Of a stretch of 64,000 bases of DNA, positions 1 to 8,367 are shown in pieces. The first letter of the stretch is position 1, and each line of letters starts with the position of its first letter. Source of the DNA: an uncultured Flavobacteriaceae bacterium (GTDB lineage: Bacteria > Bacteroidota > Bacteroidia > Flavobacteriales > Flavobacteriaceae); NCBI GenBank assembly GCA_947494565.1, contig CANLVG010000014.1, positions 1 through 64,000 of the forward strand, in the 5' to 3' direction. Both the position numbers and the translations under genes were made by a program. The notes under the pieces were generated by a model that was given only the letters and a program-made list of their open reading frames with translations, had not been told where the DNA came from and did not search any database.

Positions 1-276
1 CTCGGCTGCGAAGTGGTCAAGCTCTTTCCCGGCGATGTATACGGGCCCAAGTTCGTCAAGGGCGTCAGGGGCCCGCAACCCTGGACCAGTATCATGCCCA
101 CCGGAGGGGTGTCCCCGACAGAGGACAATCTCAGGGAATGGTTCGACGCTGGGGTCACCTGTGTCGGCATGGGCTCAAAACTGATCAGTAAAACCATCCT
201 GGAAAACCGAGATTTCCAAGGGTTGGAAAAAAAGGTGAAGGCAACACTCACCATTATCAAAAACATAAGAAGTTAA
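1..276 (+). CDS. eda: KDPG/KHG aldolase, C-terminal part
   Basis: The gene enters from the left edge already in frame, so only the last 91 codons are present. The segment has the Schiff-base lysine motif VKLFPG (Lys at visible residue 7), then GPKFVKGVRGP and the phosphate-binding MPTGGV and GMGS loops. These are typical of class I 2-keto-3-deoxy-6-phosphogluconate / 4-hydroxy-2-oxoglutarate aldolases, which split KDPG into pyruvate and glyceraldehyde 3-phosphate in the cytoplasm (Entner-Doudoroff or uronate catabolism). The next gene starts 6 bases after the stop, so the two are probably co-transcribed. The family call is firm. The exact substrate is inferred. Confidence 0.9.
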   Translation, partial: LGCEVVKLFPGDVYGPKFVKGVRGPQPWTSIMPTGGVSPTEDNLREWFDAGVTCVGMGSKLISKTILENRDFQGLEKKVKATLTIIKNIRS

Positions 277-282
277 TCCATA

Positions 283-1557
283 ATGGACCAAACCAAGACA
301 AGACAGTCAATTTTAAAGAAATTAATTGCCTTGGTACTGGCTTTTGGCCCTGGCATTTTCGCTATCGGTTATACCATTGGCACCGGAAGTGTAACCTCAA
401 TGATCGTTGCCGGAAGTACCTACGGCATGCAACTGCTATGGGTACTATTGCTAAGTTGTTTCTTTTCCGGCATCCTCATTTATGTCTATGGCAACTACAC
501 CTTGATTACTGGCGAAACAGCGCTGTTCGCCTTCAAAAAACATTTGAAATGGGGCAGACTCATGGCCATTTTGATTATCATCGGAATTGCCTTTGGGCAA
601 TGGAATTCACTGATGGGCATTATGGGTATCTCGGCCAATATCATATATGAGATATTTGCGATTTACGCGCCTCAAATTACCCCTTACAAATATGAAACGG
701 TCATTGGTATTGCCGTTGTGGTAACCGCTATCTTTTATGTTCTCCTTTTAGTAGGCAAGTACACTTTTTTTGAAAAGATCTTGGTCATTTTCGTAACGAT
801 AATGGGGCTTTCGTTCCTAATCTCACTTTTCTTGGTATACCCATTGCCTTCGGAAATAGTACAAGGCCTAGTACCGAGTATTCCTAAAGTAGCAGGGGGC
901 AAAATGCTAGTAGCCGCTTTTGTAGGAACAACCATGGCCGCTGCGACTTTTCTCTCCCGCCCCCTATTTGTTAAAGGCAAAGGCTGGACAATAAAAAACC
1001 TGCAGGAACAAAAAAAAGATGCCATAGTGGCCGCTACCCTAGTGTTCTTGATTAGTGCGGCTGTGATGGCCGTTGCATGTGGAGCGCTATTTCATCAGGG
1101 CAAACCTGTTACCCAGGTTTTGGACATGGTCAACACCTTGGAACCTGTAGCGGGAAAATTTGCTCTGACCTTATTCTTTTTTGGAACTTTAAGTGCCGGA
1201 CTTTCTTCGATTTTTCCGATTTTATTGATTGCTCCGATATTGATTTCGGATTTTCAATCAGGGGAGCTGGACACCAGCTCTAGACAATTTAAGGTGATAA
1301 CCGCATTTGCTTGTTTATTCGCTTTAATCGTTCCCGTTTTTGGTTCAAATCCGGTAGAAATGCAGATTGTTTCCCAAATATTCAACGTTTTCGTACTTCC
1401 GCTGGTGGTCATCGGCATACTATTTTTGATTAACAATAAAAACCTCATGAAAGGATACAAAACCAGTATTTGGATCAATATAGCATTGGTGTTGGCATTC
1501 CTGTTTTCATGCGTGATTTCCTTTAACGGGGTGGGAGCGCTCCTAGAGTATCTATAG
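283..1557 (+). CDS. Nramp-like membrane transporter with altered metal-binding motifs
   Basis: This is a 424-residue polytopic protein with about eleven hydrophobic segments. The N-terminal stretch GPGIFAIGYTIGTGSVTS lines up by eye with the Nramp first helix, including the leading GPG. The usual metal-binding DPGN is replaced by GTGS (residues 33-36). In the region matching helix 6, the usual MPH motif is replaced by MAAAT (residues 218-222). Canonical Nramp proteins import Mn2+ or Fe2+ with protons through those Asp, Asn and Met residues, so this protein may carry another substrate. It lies 6 bases after the aldolase gene, which may point to a sugar-acid or metal-cofactor context, but that is inference. 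Confidence 0.8.
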   Translation: MDQTKTRQSILKKLIALVLAFGPGIFAIGYTIGTGSVTSMIVAGSTYGMQLLWVLLLSCFFSGILIYVYGNYTLITGETALFAFKKHLKWGRLMAILIIIGIAFGQWNSLMGIMGISANIIYEIFAIYAPQITPYKYETVIGIAVVVTAIFYVLLLVGKYTFFEKILVIFVTIMGLSFLISLFLVYPLPSEIVQGLVPSIPKVAGGKMLVAAFVGTTMAAATFLSRPLFVKGKGWTIKNLQEQKKDAIVAATLVFLISAAVMAVACGALFHQGKPVTQVLDMVNTLEPVAGKFALTLFFFGTLSAGLSSIFPILLIAPILISDFQSGELDTSSRQFKVITAFACLFALIVPVFGSNPVEMQIVSQIFNVFVLPLVVIGILFLINNKNLMKGYKTSIWINIALVLAFLFSCVISFNGVGALLEYL

Positions 1558-1656
1558 TTCTACCAGCGGTAGTATGGGGCAACCTCATTGTTAAATCAAT
1601 CTATCTTCTCTTTTCGTGTTGCCCAAAAATGCCCTATTTTTATGAAAATTTTCTAA

Positions 1657-3162
1657 ATGAGCACCAGAGACCAGTTTTTTTCCCACATCGAAAAAGGGTA
1701 CACCACCAAGGGTGATTTTATTGTCATGGGCGCCGCCATGCTTGAGGGTGAAGCAGTTACCGATGCCTTGGTAAAAGTACCGCTCAAGACGCTCAATCGC
1801 CATGGCCTAATTGCGGGAGCTACAGGAACGGGAAAAACCAAAACTTTGCAGGTACTGGCGGAAAATCTTTCCGATAAGGGTATTCCTGTATTGTTAATGG
1901 ATTTGAAAGGTGATCTTAGCGGTATTGCCGAACCAAGTCCGGGACATCCGAAAATCGATGAGCGCCATGCCAAAATCGGAATTCCTTTCGAAGCTAAAAG
2001 TTTCCCGGTCGAAATACTGTCGTTAAGTGAGCAAGACGGAGTTAAATTAAGAGCAACGGTCTCGGAATTCGGACCTACCCTTCTTTCGAGAATTTTGGAT
2101 TTGAGTACTACCCAAGAGGGAATTGTCGCTGTAGTGTTCAAATATTGCGATGACAACAAACTGCCCTTATTGGATCTCAAGGATTTCAAGAAAGTACTGC
2201 AATATGCGACCGGTGCGGGCAAGAAAGAATTCACCGAAGAATACGGACGAATCTCTACCAGTTCAACCGGAACTATTCTCAGAAAGATCATCGAATTAGA
2301 GCAACAAGGCGCAGAACTATTTTTTGGGGAAAAATCTTTTGAAGTCGATGATCTCACTCGAATCGACGAAAACGGAAGGGGATATATTAATATCATTCGT
2401 CTGACCGATATTCAAGACCGCCCCAAATTGTTCTCTACCTTTATGTTGAGCCTATTGGCAGAGATTTACTCTACTTTTCCAGAACAAGGTGATAGTGATC
2501 GGCCCGAACTCATTCTTTTCATTGATGAGGCCCATCTCATATTTAACGAAGCCTCAAAGGCTTTGTTAGATCAAATTGAAAGTATAGTCAAATTGATACG
2601 CTCAAAAGGTATAGGTCTATATTTCGTTACCCAAAACCCTACAGATGTGCCGAATGAGGTACTATCACAATTGGGCTTAAAGGTACAGCATGCGCTACGG
2701 GCGTTCACTGCGAGGGATCGAAAAGCCATAAAATTGACCGCCGAAAACTATCCGCTATCCGAATATTATGACACCAAGGATGTCTTGACTTCTTTAGGAA
2801 TCGGGGAGGCATTGATATCCGCCCTAGATGAAAAGGGCAGGCCCACTCCCCTAGCGGCAACATTGCTCAGGGCTCCGATGAGTCGTATGGACGTACTGAC
2901 CGAAAGTGAATTGAAGTCGGTCATTACAAGCTCACAGCTTGTCAAAAAATACGGGGAGGTCATCGATAGGGAAAGTGCTTATGAAATCCTTAATGAAAAA
3001 ATTGAAAAAGCCGAGACCCTGGCCGAAAAGGAAAAATCAAAGACAACCAGCCGAAAATCAACGAGCAGACGCAGCACCCGTCAAAACCCAGTAATAAAAG
3101 TATTGACCAGTGCCACTTTCATCAGAGGGGTATTGGGTGTTCTAAAAAAAGTTTTGCGTTGA
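1657..3162 (+). CDS. HerA-like helicase / DUF853 ATPase
   Basis: This is a 501-residue soluble P-loop ATPase. Walker A is GATGTGKT (residues 54-61). Walker B is LILFIDEAH near residues 282-292, followed by a sensor region YFVTQNP. This layout fits the HerA/FtsK-type DUF853 family, often annotated as a helicase HerA-like protein; its role in most bacteria is unclear. The C-terminus (about residue 455 on) is rich in Lys, Ser and Arg and ends in a short hydrophobic/basic tail. No NurA-like nuclease gene lies next to it, so DNA-end resection as in archaeal HerA-NurA is not supported here. Confidence 0.85.
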   Translation: MSTRDQFFSHIEKGYTTKGDFIVMGAAMLEGEAVTDALVKVPLKTLNRHGLIAGATGTGKTKTLQVLAENLSDKGIPVLLMDLKGDLSGIAEPSPGHPKIDERHAKIGIPFEAKSFPVEILSLSEQDGVKLRATVSEFGPTLLSRILDLSTTQEGIVAVVFKYCDDNKLPLLDLKDFKKVLQYATGAGKKEFTEEYGRISTSSTGTILRKIIELEQQGAELFFGEKSFEVDDLTRIDENGRGYINIIRLTDIQDRPKLFSTFMLSLLAEIYSTFPEQGDSDRPELILFIDEAHLIFNEASKALLDQIESIVKLIRSKGIGLYFVTQNPTDVPNEVLSQLGLKVQHALRAFTARDRKAIKLTAENYPLSEYYDTKDVLTSLGIGEALISALDEKGRPTPLAATLLRAPMSRMDVLTESELKSVITSSQLVKKYGEVIDRESAYEILNEKIEKAETLAEKEKSKTTSRKSTSRRSTRQNPVIKVLTSATFIRGVLGVLKKVLR

Positions 3163-3204
3163 CCTTGGTCAACATCACATTCATCAATCAGATTACCATC
3201 ATCA

Positions 3205-3762
3205 ATGAAAAAGGTTTTAATTTCAACACTAATGCTCTTTTTTGTGTTCGCAGGATGCAAAAAGGAAATTGACACCACCTATCTCATCACCAAAAACAAT
3301 GTCGGCAAACTCGAGAAAGGTAGTTTGACCCGGGATTTGGAAGTTATTTATGATCAAGATTCGATCGTTAAGGATACCGTAAAACTCTTTCAGGGTTTTG
3401 GGGCCACAAAAATCAAAGTGTATGAAAAAGGGGGAAGTCATCTACTTACGCTTACTCCATCTTCGGATAGTATTCCTACCATCGAAAACATCAATATTCG
3501 CGATTCGCGCTTTAAGACCGAAAATGGGATAGGAATAAATAGCACCTTCAAAGACATCAAGGAGAAATACACCATTAAAAAAGTACAGACCTCCCTCAAT
3601 AATGTCGTCGTATTTGTAAAGAATAGTGACGTGTACTTCACCATCGATAAGAAGGAACTGCCGTCAAGTTTACGGTACGCCGCCAGTGTGAACATCGAAG
3701 CTGTTCAGATACCTGATGATGCGAAAATTAAATACATGATGATCGGTTGGGAAACCCCGTAA
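3205..3762 (+). CDS. Hypothetical lipoprotein, 185 aa
   Basis: The N-terminus has a lipoprotein signal with lipobox FAGC and the lipidated Cys at residue 18. The mature part looks like two related halves: KNNVGKLEKGS near the start and NGIGINSTFKDIKEKY near residue 110 both resemble the short motif that opens a beta-hairpin module in many flavobacterial lipoproteins. No enzyme motif is visible. It follows the HerA-like gene by 42 bases on the same strand and ends 2 bases before the convergent HxlR gene. Function unknown. Confidence 0.75.
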   Translation: MKKVLISTLMLFFVFAGCKKEIDTTYLITKNNVGKLEKGSLTRDLEVIYDQDSIVKDTVKLFQGFGATKIKVYEKGGSHLLTLTPSSDSIPTIENINIRDSRFKTENGIGINSTFKDIKEKYTIKKVQTSLNNVVVFVKNSDVYFTIDKKELPSSLRYAASVNIEAVQIPDDAKIKYMMIGWETP

Positions 3763-3764
3763 AT

Positions 3765-4190
3765 TCATGTGCCGTTCGCTTTGAACTTCCGGCGATTCTT
3801 AATGACGGTGTCACCATGGGAAGTTGCCCATTCGGTCAATTCCAATAGTTTGGTCAGATACGAGTATCCGAAGTCGGTCAACTGATATTCCACACGAATC
3901 GGCACCTCAGGATACATCGTTCTTGAGAGGTACCCATCAGATTCCAACATTTTCAAACGCTCACTAAGTACTTTGTTCGAAATTCCGTACACATACTTTT
4001 TTAGCTTATTGAACCGCAACACCGGGAAATAGCCTAGATATAGTATAATTAGAATGCTCCATTTGTCAGAAGCTAACGCCATGACATCTCGAATCGGACA
4101 ATATGTGGCCGTTTTTAAATCGATATGACCGAACATTTTTTTTAATTTTCTGGCCGCCTTAAGTTTTTGATTCTCAGTAATAGTTTCCAT
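3765..4190 (-). CDS. HxlR-family transcriptional regulator
   Basis: This 141-residue winged helix-turn-helix protein has the family's YCPIRDVM opening (Cys at residue 31, the only Cys in the protein), DKWSILIIL, LRFNKLKK, and the recognition-helix region ISNKVLSERLKMLESDGYLSR. HxlR proteins such as YodB and HypR often sense electrophiles or oxidants through the conserved N-terminal Cys, so redox sensing is possible but not shown. It is divergent from the hydrolase/VOC pair. A 19-base palindrome in the gap is the likely operator. Confidence 0.88.
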   Translation of the reverse strand: METITENQKLKAARKLKKMFGHIDLKTATYCPIRDVMALASDKWSILIILYLGYFPVLRFNKLKKYVYGISNKVLSERLKMLESDGYLSRTMYPEVPIRVEYQLTDFGYSYLTKLLELTEWATSHGDTVIKNRRKFKANGT

Positions 4191-4243
4191 AACGATACTT
4201 AATTCGAGTTACGAAACCTCTTTCAAATTAAAGAAAGAAGCCC

Positions 4244-4251
4244 TAATTTTG
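4244..4251 (+). promoter_or_regulatory. Candidate -7 promoter element of the hydrolase/VOC operon
   Basis: TAATTTTG matches the Bacteroidota -7 consensus TAnnTTTG exactly and points towards the hydrolase gene that starts at 4299. No clear TTG lies at the -33 distance, so the promoter may be weak or regulated. Confidence 0.4.
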
Positions 4252-4267
4252 GTATTATTTAATGACC

Positions 4268-4286
4268 AAGTTACTTAAAGTAACTT
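4268..4286. promoter_or_regulatory. Palindromic operator candidate for the HxlR regulator
   Basis: AAGTTACTT-A-AAGTAACTT is a perfect 9+1+9 inverted repeat between the divergent HxlR and hydrolase genes. It lies just downstream of the candidate -7 element, where a bound dimer would block initiation. A partial copy (AGTTAC) occurs near 4207, closer to the regulator gene. Binding by the HxlR protein is inferred from symmetry and position. Confidence 0.6.
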
Positions 4287-4298
4287 ATAATTCAAAAT

Positions 4299-5204
4299 AT
4301 GAAAAACATCGCACGTATCTACGGCATCTATTTTAACCTACTTGCCCTTTTTTCAAAACGAAAAGCCGCTGAAAAAGCATTCCAACTCTTTTGCACTATT
4401 CGTAAGGGAAGAGTCTCGGAACAACAAGAAGATTACTTAGAAGCTGCTAATTATGAAACACTAGAAATTGCCGACCACATCATTCGAACCTATAAGTGGA
4501 ATGGGGAAAAAGAAACCGTTCTACTCGTGCATGGTTGGGAAAGCAATTCGTTTCGTTGGCGTAATCTGATTACAAAATTAACGGAAGCCAATTTTAATGT
4601 AATCGCCTTTGATGCACCGGCACATGGACACTCTTCGGGTGCACACTTGTATGTCCCCCTTTATTCCGAGGTGCTACAACACCTCATCGAGCGCTATAGG
4701 CCTCAAATGGTCATAGGGCATTCGGTCGGTGGCATGACGACCCTTTATAACGAATACCGGCATAACAATTTGTTTATAGAAAAAATGGTCACCATTGCCT
4801 CACCTTCGGAGTTTTATGAAATTATGGCCGACTATCAAGATATACTCCAATTCAACGATACCGTTTTAAGCGCTCTGGACGCCTATATCCTTGATCGATT
4901 CGGATTTCGCATACGCGATTTCTCTACCTCTGAGTATGTAAGGTCCAATACGAAGAAAGGCCTGTTGTTTCATGACCGGTTGGACAAAGTCACACCCTAT
5001 CACGCCTCTGAGAAAGTACATGCTAGTTGGGAAGGCAGCCAATTGGTCAGCACAGAGGGGTTAGGTCATTCGATGCACCAAGAAGAAGTAAACAACCAAA
5101 TCATAGATTTTCTGAATTCGGAGGAAAGGGGTAAATTTACCGCAAAGGGGCATTCAGCGGAAACATCGCTAGCCTCTGATTCACCAACGGTAAAAAACAG
5201 TTAA
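4299..5204 (+). CDS. Alpha/beta hydrolase
   Basis: This is a 301-residue alpha/beta-hydrolase fold protein. It shows the oxyanion-hole motif HGW (78-80), the nucleophile elbow GHSVGG with Ser142, and a candidate catalytic His in LGHSMH near residue 257. An Asp in the LDKVTPY stretch probably completes the triad. There is no signal peptide, so it should be cytoplasmic. Substrate unknown; an esterase, lactonase or thioesterase role all fit. The VOC gene starts 2 bases after its stop, and the pair is probably controlled by the divergent HxlR regulator. The C-terminal 25 residues are polar and look disordered. Confidence 0.85.
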   Translation: MKNIARIYGIYFNLLALFSKRKAAEKAFQLFCTIRKGRVSEQQEDYLEAANYETLEIADHIIRTYKWNGEKETVLLVHGWESNSFRWRNLITKLTEANFNVIAFDAPAHGHSSGAHLYVPLYSEVLQHLIERYRPQMVIGHSVGGMTTLYNEYRHNNLFIEKMVTIASPSEFYEIMADYQDILQFNDTVLSALDAYILDRFGFRIRDFSTSEYVRSNTKKGLLFHDRLDKVTPYHASEKVHASWEGSQLVSTEGLGHSMHQEEVNNQIIDFLNSEERGKFTAKGHSAETSLASDSPTVKNS

Positions 5205-5206
5205 TC

Positions 5207-5632
5207 ATGCCAAATGTAAGTCCCTTTCACATCGCCATACCCGTTCATAATTTGGATGAGTGTCGTACCTTTTATCGCGAGGTACTTGAATGTGAAGAAG
5301 GACGTAGTAGTGACCATTGGGTAGATTTCAATCTTTTCGGTCATCAATTGGTGATTCATTTTAAACCCAAGAAAGAAGCCGCGGAACTACATCACAATCC
5401 GGTGGACGGTCATGATGTACCCGTACCCCATTATGGGGTGGTACTTCCTTGGGAAACTTTTCAAACCTTTGCCAAGCAACTGCGATCCAAGGGAATTGAA
5501 TTTATCATCGAGCCTTACGTGCGTTTTAAGGGACAACCAGGTGAACAAGCCACCATGTTCTTTAAAGACCCAGCTGGTAATGCACTCGAATTCAAAGCCT
5601 TTCAAGACATGGGGCAGTTATTCGCGAAATAA
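5207..5632 (+). CDS. VOC-family (glyoxalase/bleomycin-resistance fold) protein
   Basis: The 141-residue protein has two beta-alpha-beta-beta-beta halves: [21 protein letters not shown] at the start and [12 protein letters not shown] in the middle, then [12 protein letters not shown] at the end. Putative metal ligands are His8 in the first strand, His in PHYG and Glu in LEFK. VOC enzymes include glyoxalases, dioxygenases and drug-binding proteins, and the reaction here cannot be named. It is tightly coupled to the upstream hydrolase and convergent with the aldo/keto reductase, with a 2-base gap. Confidence 0.85.
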   Translation: MPNVSPFHIAIPVHNLDECRTFYREVLECEEGRSSDHWVDFNLFGHQLVIHFKPKKEAAELHHNPVDGHDVPVPHYGVVLPWETFQTFAKQLRSKGIEFIIEPYVRFKGQPGEQATMFFKDPAGNALEFKAFQDMGQLFAK

Positions 5633-5634
5633 GC

Positions 5635-6606
5635 CTACTGCGACCATTCCGTCGGTGTACGATCCCAACGGTGCTTTTTGAGTTCTTGATGCAGTTCGGT
5701 CGACAACCCTTGCCCATCGCCCGTAGCTACATTGGCCAAAACATTTCTTTCCTTCCGCATTCCCGGAATTATGGTACTAACGGTGGAGTTCATGGTAATG
5801 AAACGCAATGCCATTTCAGCCATGGTCATTCCCTCAGGAATTAGGGGGCGAAGTGCATCGGCATGTTCTACACTTGAGTTCAAGTTCTCGGGAACAAAAT
5901 AAGTACCTCGCCAGTCCCCTTCCGGAAAGACGGTTTCCTTTGTGATATTTCCTGTCAAGGTACCTTCATCAAAGGGTACCCGGGCAATGACCCCGATATT
6001 CAGTTCATCACATAAAGGAAAAAGAACATCTTCAGGGTTTTGGTCAAAAATATTGTAAATGACCTGAACGGCATCCAACATTCCCGTTTTCAGGGCCTCG
6101 ATTCCATTTTCAGGCTCCCATCGATTGACACTGATGCCCATCGCTGCAATTTTTCCTGAGGATTTAAGCTCTTCTACCGCGCGTTGCCATTCTTCGCGCT
6201 GGCTCCAACCATCGTCCCATGTATGAAATTGCATCAAATCGATTTGTTCCAGACCAAGATTTTTTAAGGTCTTCTCGGTATACTCCATAATATGCGCAGC
6301 CGGATAGGAATCTTCAAAAGCATACTCGGGCTTTGCAGGCCATTGAAAATTCTTCGGTGGAATTTTGCTGGCAGTATACAGTTTTTTCGACGGATGTCTT
6401 CTGACCAATTGTCCGAGGAGTTCCTCACTATGACCTTCGCCATACCCCCAAGCGGTATCAAAAAAGGTCACTCCATGCTCCACAGCGAGGTCTAAACTCT
6501 TCGCGGACTGTATATCGCTACTTTCGGTCCATCCGGCCATACCCCACATGCCATATCCTATTTCACTGACTTTCCAGCTAGTTTTCCCAAATTTTCTGTA
6601 TTCCAT
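5635..6606 (-). CDS. Aldo/keto reductase
   Basis: This 323-residue TIM-barrel oxidoreductase starts MEYRKFGKTSWKVSEIGYG. The AKR tetrad is visible: Asp and Tyr in FFDTAWGYG, Lys in YTASKI, and His in LMQFHTWDD. The family reduces carbonyls with NADPH in the cytoplasm. The substrate is unknown. The small membrane gene lies just upstream (start 6796, stop 6608), so the two could share a transcript. Confidence 0.9.
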   Translation of the reverse strand: MEYRKFGKTSWKVSEIGYGMWGMAGWTESSDIQSAKSLDLAVEHGVTFFDTAWGYGEGHSEELLGQLVRRHPSKKLYTASKIPPKNFQWPAKPEYAFEDSYPAAHIMEYTEKTLKNLGLEQIDLMQFHTWDDGWSQREEWQRAVEELKSSGKIAAMGISVNRWEPENGIEALKTGMLDAVQVIYNIFDQNPEDVLFPLCDELNIGVIARVPFDEGTLTGNITKETVFPEGDWRGTYFVPENLNSSVEHADALRPLIPEGMTMAEMALRFITMNSTVSTIIPGMRKERNVLANVATGDGQGLSTELHQELKKHRWDRTPTEWSQ

Positions 6607-6607
6607 T

Positions 6608-6796
6608 CTAATTCCCTTTTTTAATAAATTTTTCTTTAAGCACTAAAAAAACTCCATATACTAGTCCGAAGAGTAATCCTTTCATTACTTTCTCAATCCA
6701 TATTTCTTGACCATAACTACCTTCCAGTATTACGGAAATAATCACGAACAGTACCGCACCGACTATAGCTTGAACGACTATCTTTTTCAATTCCAT
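6608..6796 (-). CDS. Small two-helix membrane protein
   Basis: The frame is open from 6820, but the ATG at 6796 (MELKKIVVQAIVG) gives a 62-residue protein that does not overlap the esterase ending at 6801, so I prefer it. Two hydrophobic segments (roughly residues 5-22 and 38-52) suggest an inner-membrane hairpin with basic ends. No family recognised. It sits between the esterase and aldo/keto reductase genes on the same strand and starts 2 bases after the reductase gene's upstream neighbour ends. Confidence 0.6.
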   Translation of the reverse strand: MELKKIVVQAIVGAVLFVIISVILEGSYGQEIWIEKVMKGLLFGLVYGVFLVLKEKFIKKGN

Positions 6797-6800
6797 TAGC

Positions 6801-7658
6801 TCAGTATTGATGAAATGCATCGGAAACGAATTCTAAAACCGAAGGCAAGGCTTCTCGCCAGTACGTCCAACTGTGGCGGCCATCACGCACCCGATATTCA
6901 TGAGGTATCTCCTTTTTCTTCATAGAAATATGAACGAGACTATTTCCTTCATAGAGAAAATCATCATCTCCACAATCGATATACCAGCGAACGGATTTCA
7001 CATCGGCCACCGGTACGGTTTCAAGCAACTCCAACACATTGTGCCGTTCAAAATAGGTTTTCAATTCTGCTTTGGAATACGCTTCCTTGTACCATTTCAT
7101 CCGATCTTCCAACTCTTTCATGGTCAATGGCCCTACATAGGCACTCAGGGGACATGCTGATGAAAACAATTCAGGATGGTGAAGGGCATACATAAACGAA
7201 CCTCCCCCGCCCATAGAAAGTCCGGCGACGGCCCGATATCTCTTTTCTGATTTGATACGGTATTTCTTTTCAACATGGGGCATGAGCTCTTCGAAGAAAA
7301 AGTCCTCGTACTTCCAATCCCCAGCGTTGAAATACCCCATTCGACCCGTATCTGCATCTGGCATAACTATAATCATTGGCGTAACCGTACCATCTTTTAT
7401 GGCAGCATCCGTAATGCGTAACACTTCCCCGAATTGCACCCAACCCGTGTGATCATCGGTTGCACCGTGCAGCAGGTAGAGTACCGGATAGCTGCGTTCT
7501 GAGGTTTCATAATCTGGAGGTAAATACACTGCATACTTCCGTTCCATTTTCAAAATTTCACTTTTCATAGAAAGGTTATCAAATACTTTTCCATGTTGTG
7601 CTTGCAACCCAACGGAGGCGGCGAACATGATGACGAACATCAAAACAAACTTTTTCAT
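6801..7658 (-). CDS. Secreted esterase (alpha/beta fold, FrmB/EsteraseD-like)
   Basis: A Sec signal peptide covers about residues 1-20 (ending GLQAQ), so the 285-residue protein is exported. The mature part has YLLHGATDD (oxyanion region), the nucleophile motif AGLSMGGGG and a C-terminal GRHSW histidine. This is the putative-esterase family PF00756, which includes feruloyl and acetyl-xylan esterases and S-formylglutathione hydrolases. An exported member fits removal of ester groups from polysaccharides, but the substrate is inferred only from the family and location. Confidence 0.85.
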   Translation of the reverse strand: MKKFVLMFVIMFAASVGLQAQHGKVFDNLSMKSEILKMERKYAVYLPPDYETSERSYPVLYLLHGATDDHTGWVQFGEVLRITDAAIKDGTVTPMIIVMPDADTGRMGYFNAGDWKYEDFFFEELMPHVEKKYRIKSEKRYRAVAGLSMGGGGSFMYALHHPELFSSACPLSAYVGPLTMKELEDRMKWYKEAYSKAELKTYFERHNVLELLETVPVADVKSVRWYIDCGDDDFLYEGNSLVHISMKKKEIPHEYRVRDGRHSWTYWREALPSVLEFVSDAFHQY

Positions 7659-7731
7659 TGATCTCTTCTTTACTCAATTATTGACATTAGTTGATCCGTT
7701 CTGGATTCGATGGTCTCCGCCATAAATGGCA

Positions 7732-8364
7732 TCAAGCCAAATTGATCCCTTTTCGCTTCACCCAGAAATAAGCAAAAATGATATTTGGGACCCAACATAG
7801 CCAGGCAACCAGGCGATACGCAGGAATAAACGACCCAAAAGCTATCGTTAGCAATGGCAACCACAACCTTAGGGTAACCGCGGCAAAACAAGCAGCATAA
7901 CTATAGATCATATAGGCCTGATGCTTATCGACATCTCCTTTCTTGACCGCGCGATAGGCCATCATAGTAAAGTAGAGCCATACCACTCCCAAACACAAAA
8001 ACCCAATTTGTGCAATAGGTCCTCCCGTGGCGTAAACCGCAATAAAAACCCCGCACAAACCACTTACGGCGACAGCTCCTACATATATTTTACCTATCAG
8101 GCGGTGCCGTTTTAAATTGGTATTCCGAAATCGCTTACTGAACTGAGGCCATCCTACAAACAGGGCAAGGCCCCCAAAAACGACATGGCCATAGAAACCT
8201 GTGTTCCAAACGATACTGCCCAATAATTCCTCATTCTTGGAAAGTCGAAGACCCACTTCAACATCATCAAAGGCATAATAGATATACATCAGCGGGTAGA
8301 GGCTTACCCCGATAGCCAAAAAAGCAAAAACAAACCAAGCGACCTTATTTGTAGTATTCCCCAT
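7732..8364 (-). CDS. DUF2306 membrane protein
   Basis: This 210-residue protein has about six hydrophobic helices with conserved-looking RHRLIGKIYVG and DKHQAYMIYSYA motifs between them. The His-containing loops are typical of DUF2306 proteins and resemble heme- or quinone-linked membrane proteins, but no function is established. Its start lies 3 bases after the stop of the upstream lipoprotein gene, so co-transcription with that gene is likely. Confidence 0.75.
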   Translation of the reverse strand: MGNTTNKVAWFVFAFLAIGVSLYPLMYIYYAFDDVEVGLRLSKNEELLGSIVWNTGFYGHVVFGGLALFVGWPQFSKRFRNTNLKRHRLIGKIYVGAVAVSGLCGVFIAVYATGGPIAQIGFLCLGVVWLYFTMMAYRAVKKGDVDKHQAYMIYSYAACFAAVTLRLWLPLLTIAFGSFIPAYRLVAWLCWVPNIIFAYFWVKRKGINLA

Positions 8365-8367
8365 GAC

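Noticed and set aside
1657-3162. HerA-NurA DNA repair or defence pair
   Set aside because: No NurA-like, nuclease or defence gene lies nearby; DUF853 proteins occur widely without such partners.
3158-3173. GTTGACC-TT-GGTCAAC inverted repeat at the end of the HerA-like gene
   Set aside because: It overlaps the stop codon, has a 2-base centre and no T-tract, so it is neither a good terminator nor a clear operator.
7670-7891. Open frame of 73 codons near the DUF2306 gene
   Set aside because: It overlaps the end of the DUF2306 gene on the same strand in another frame, and its product has no recognisable features.
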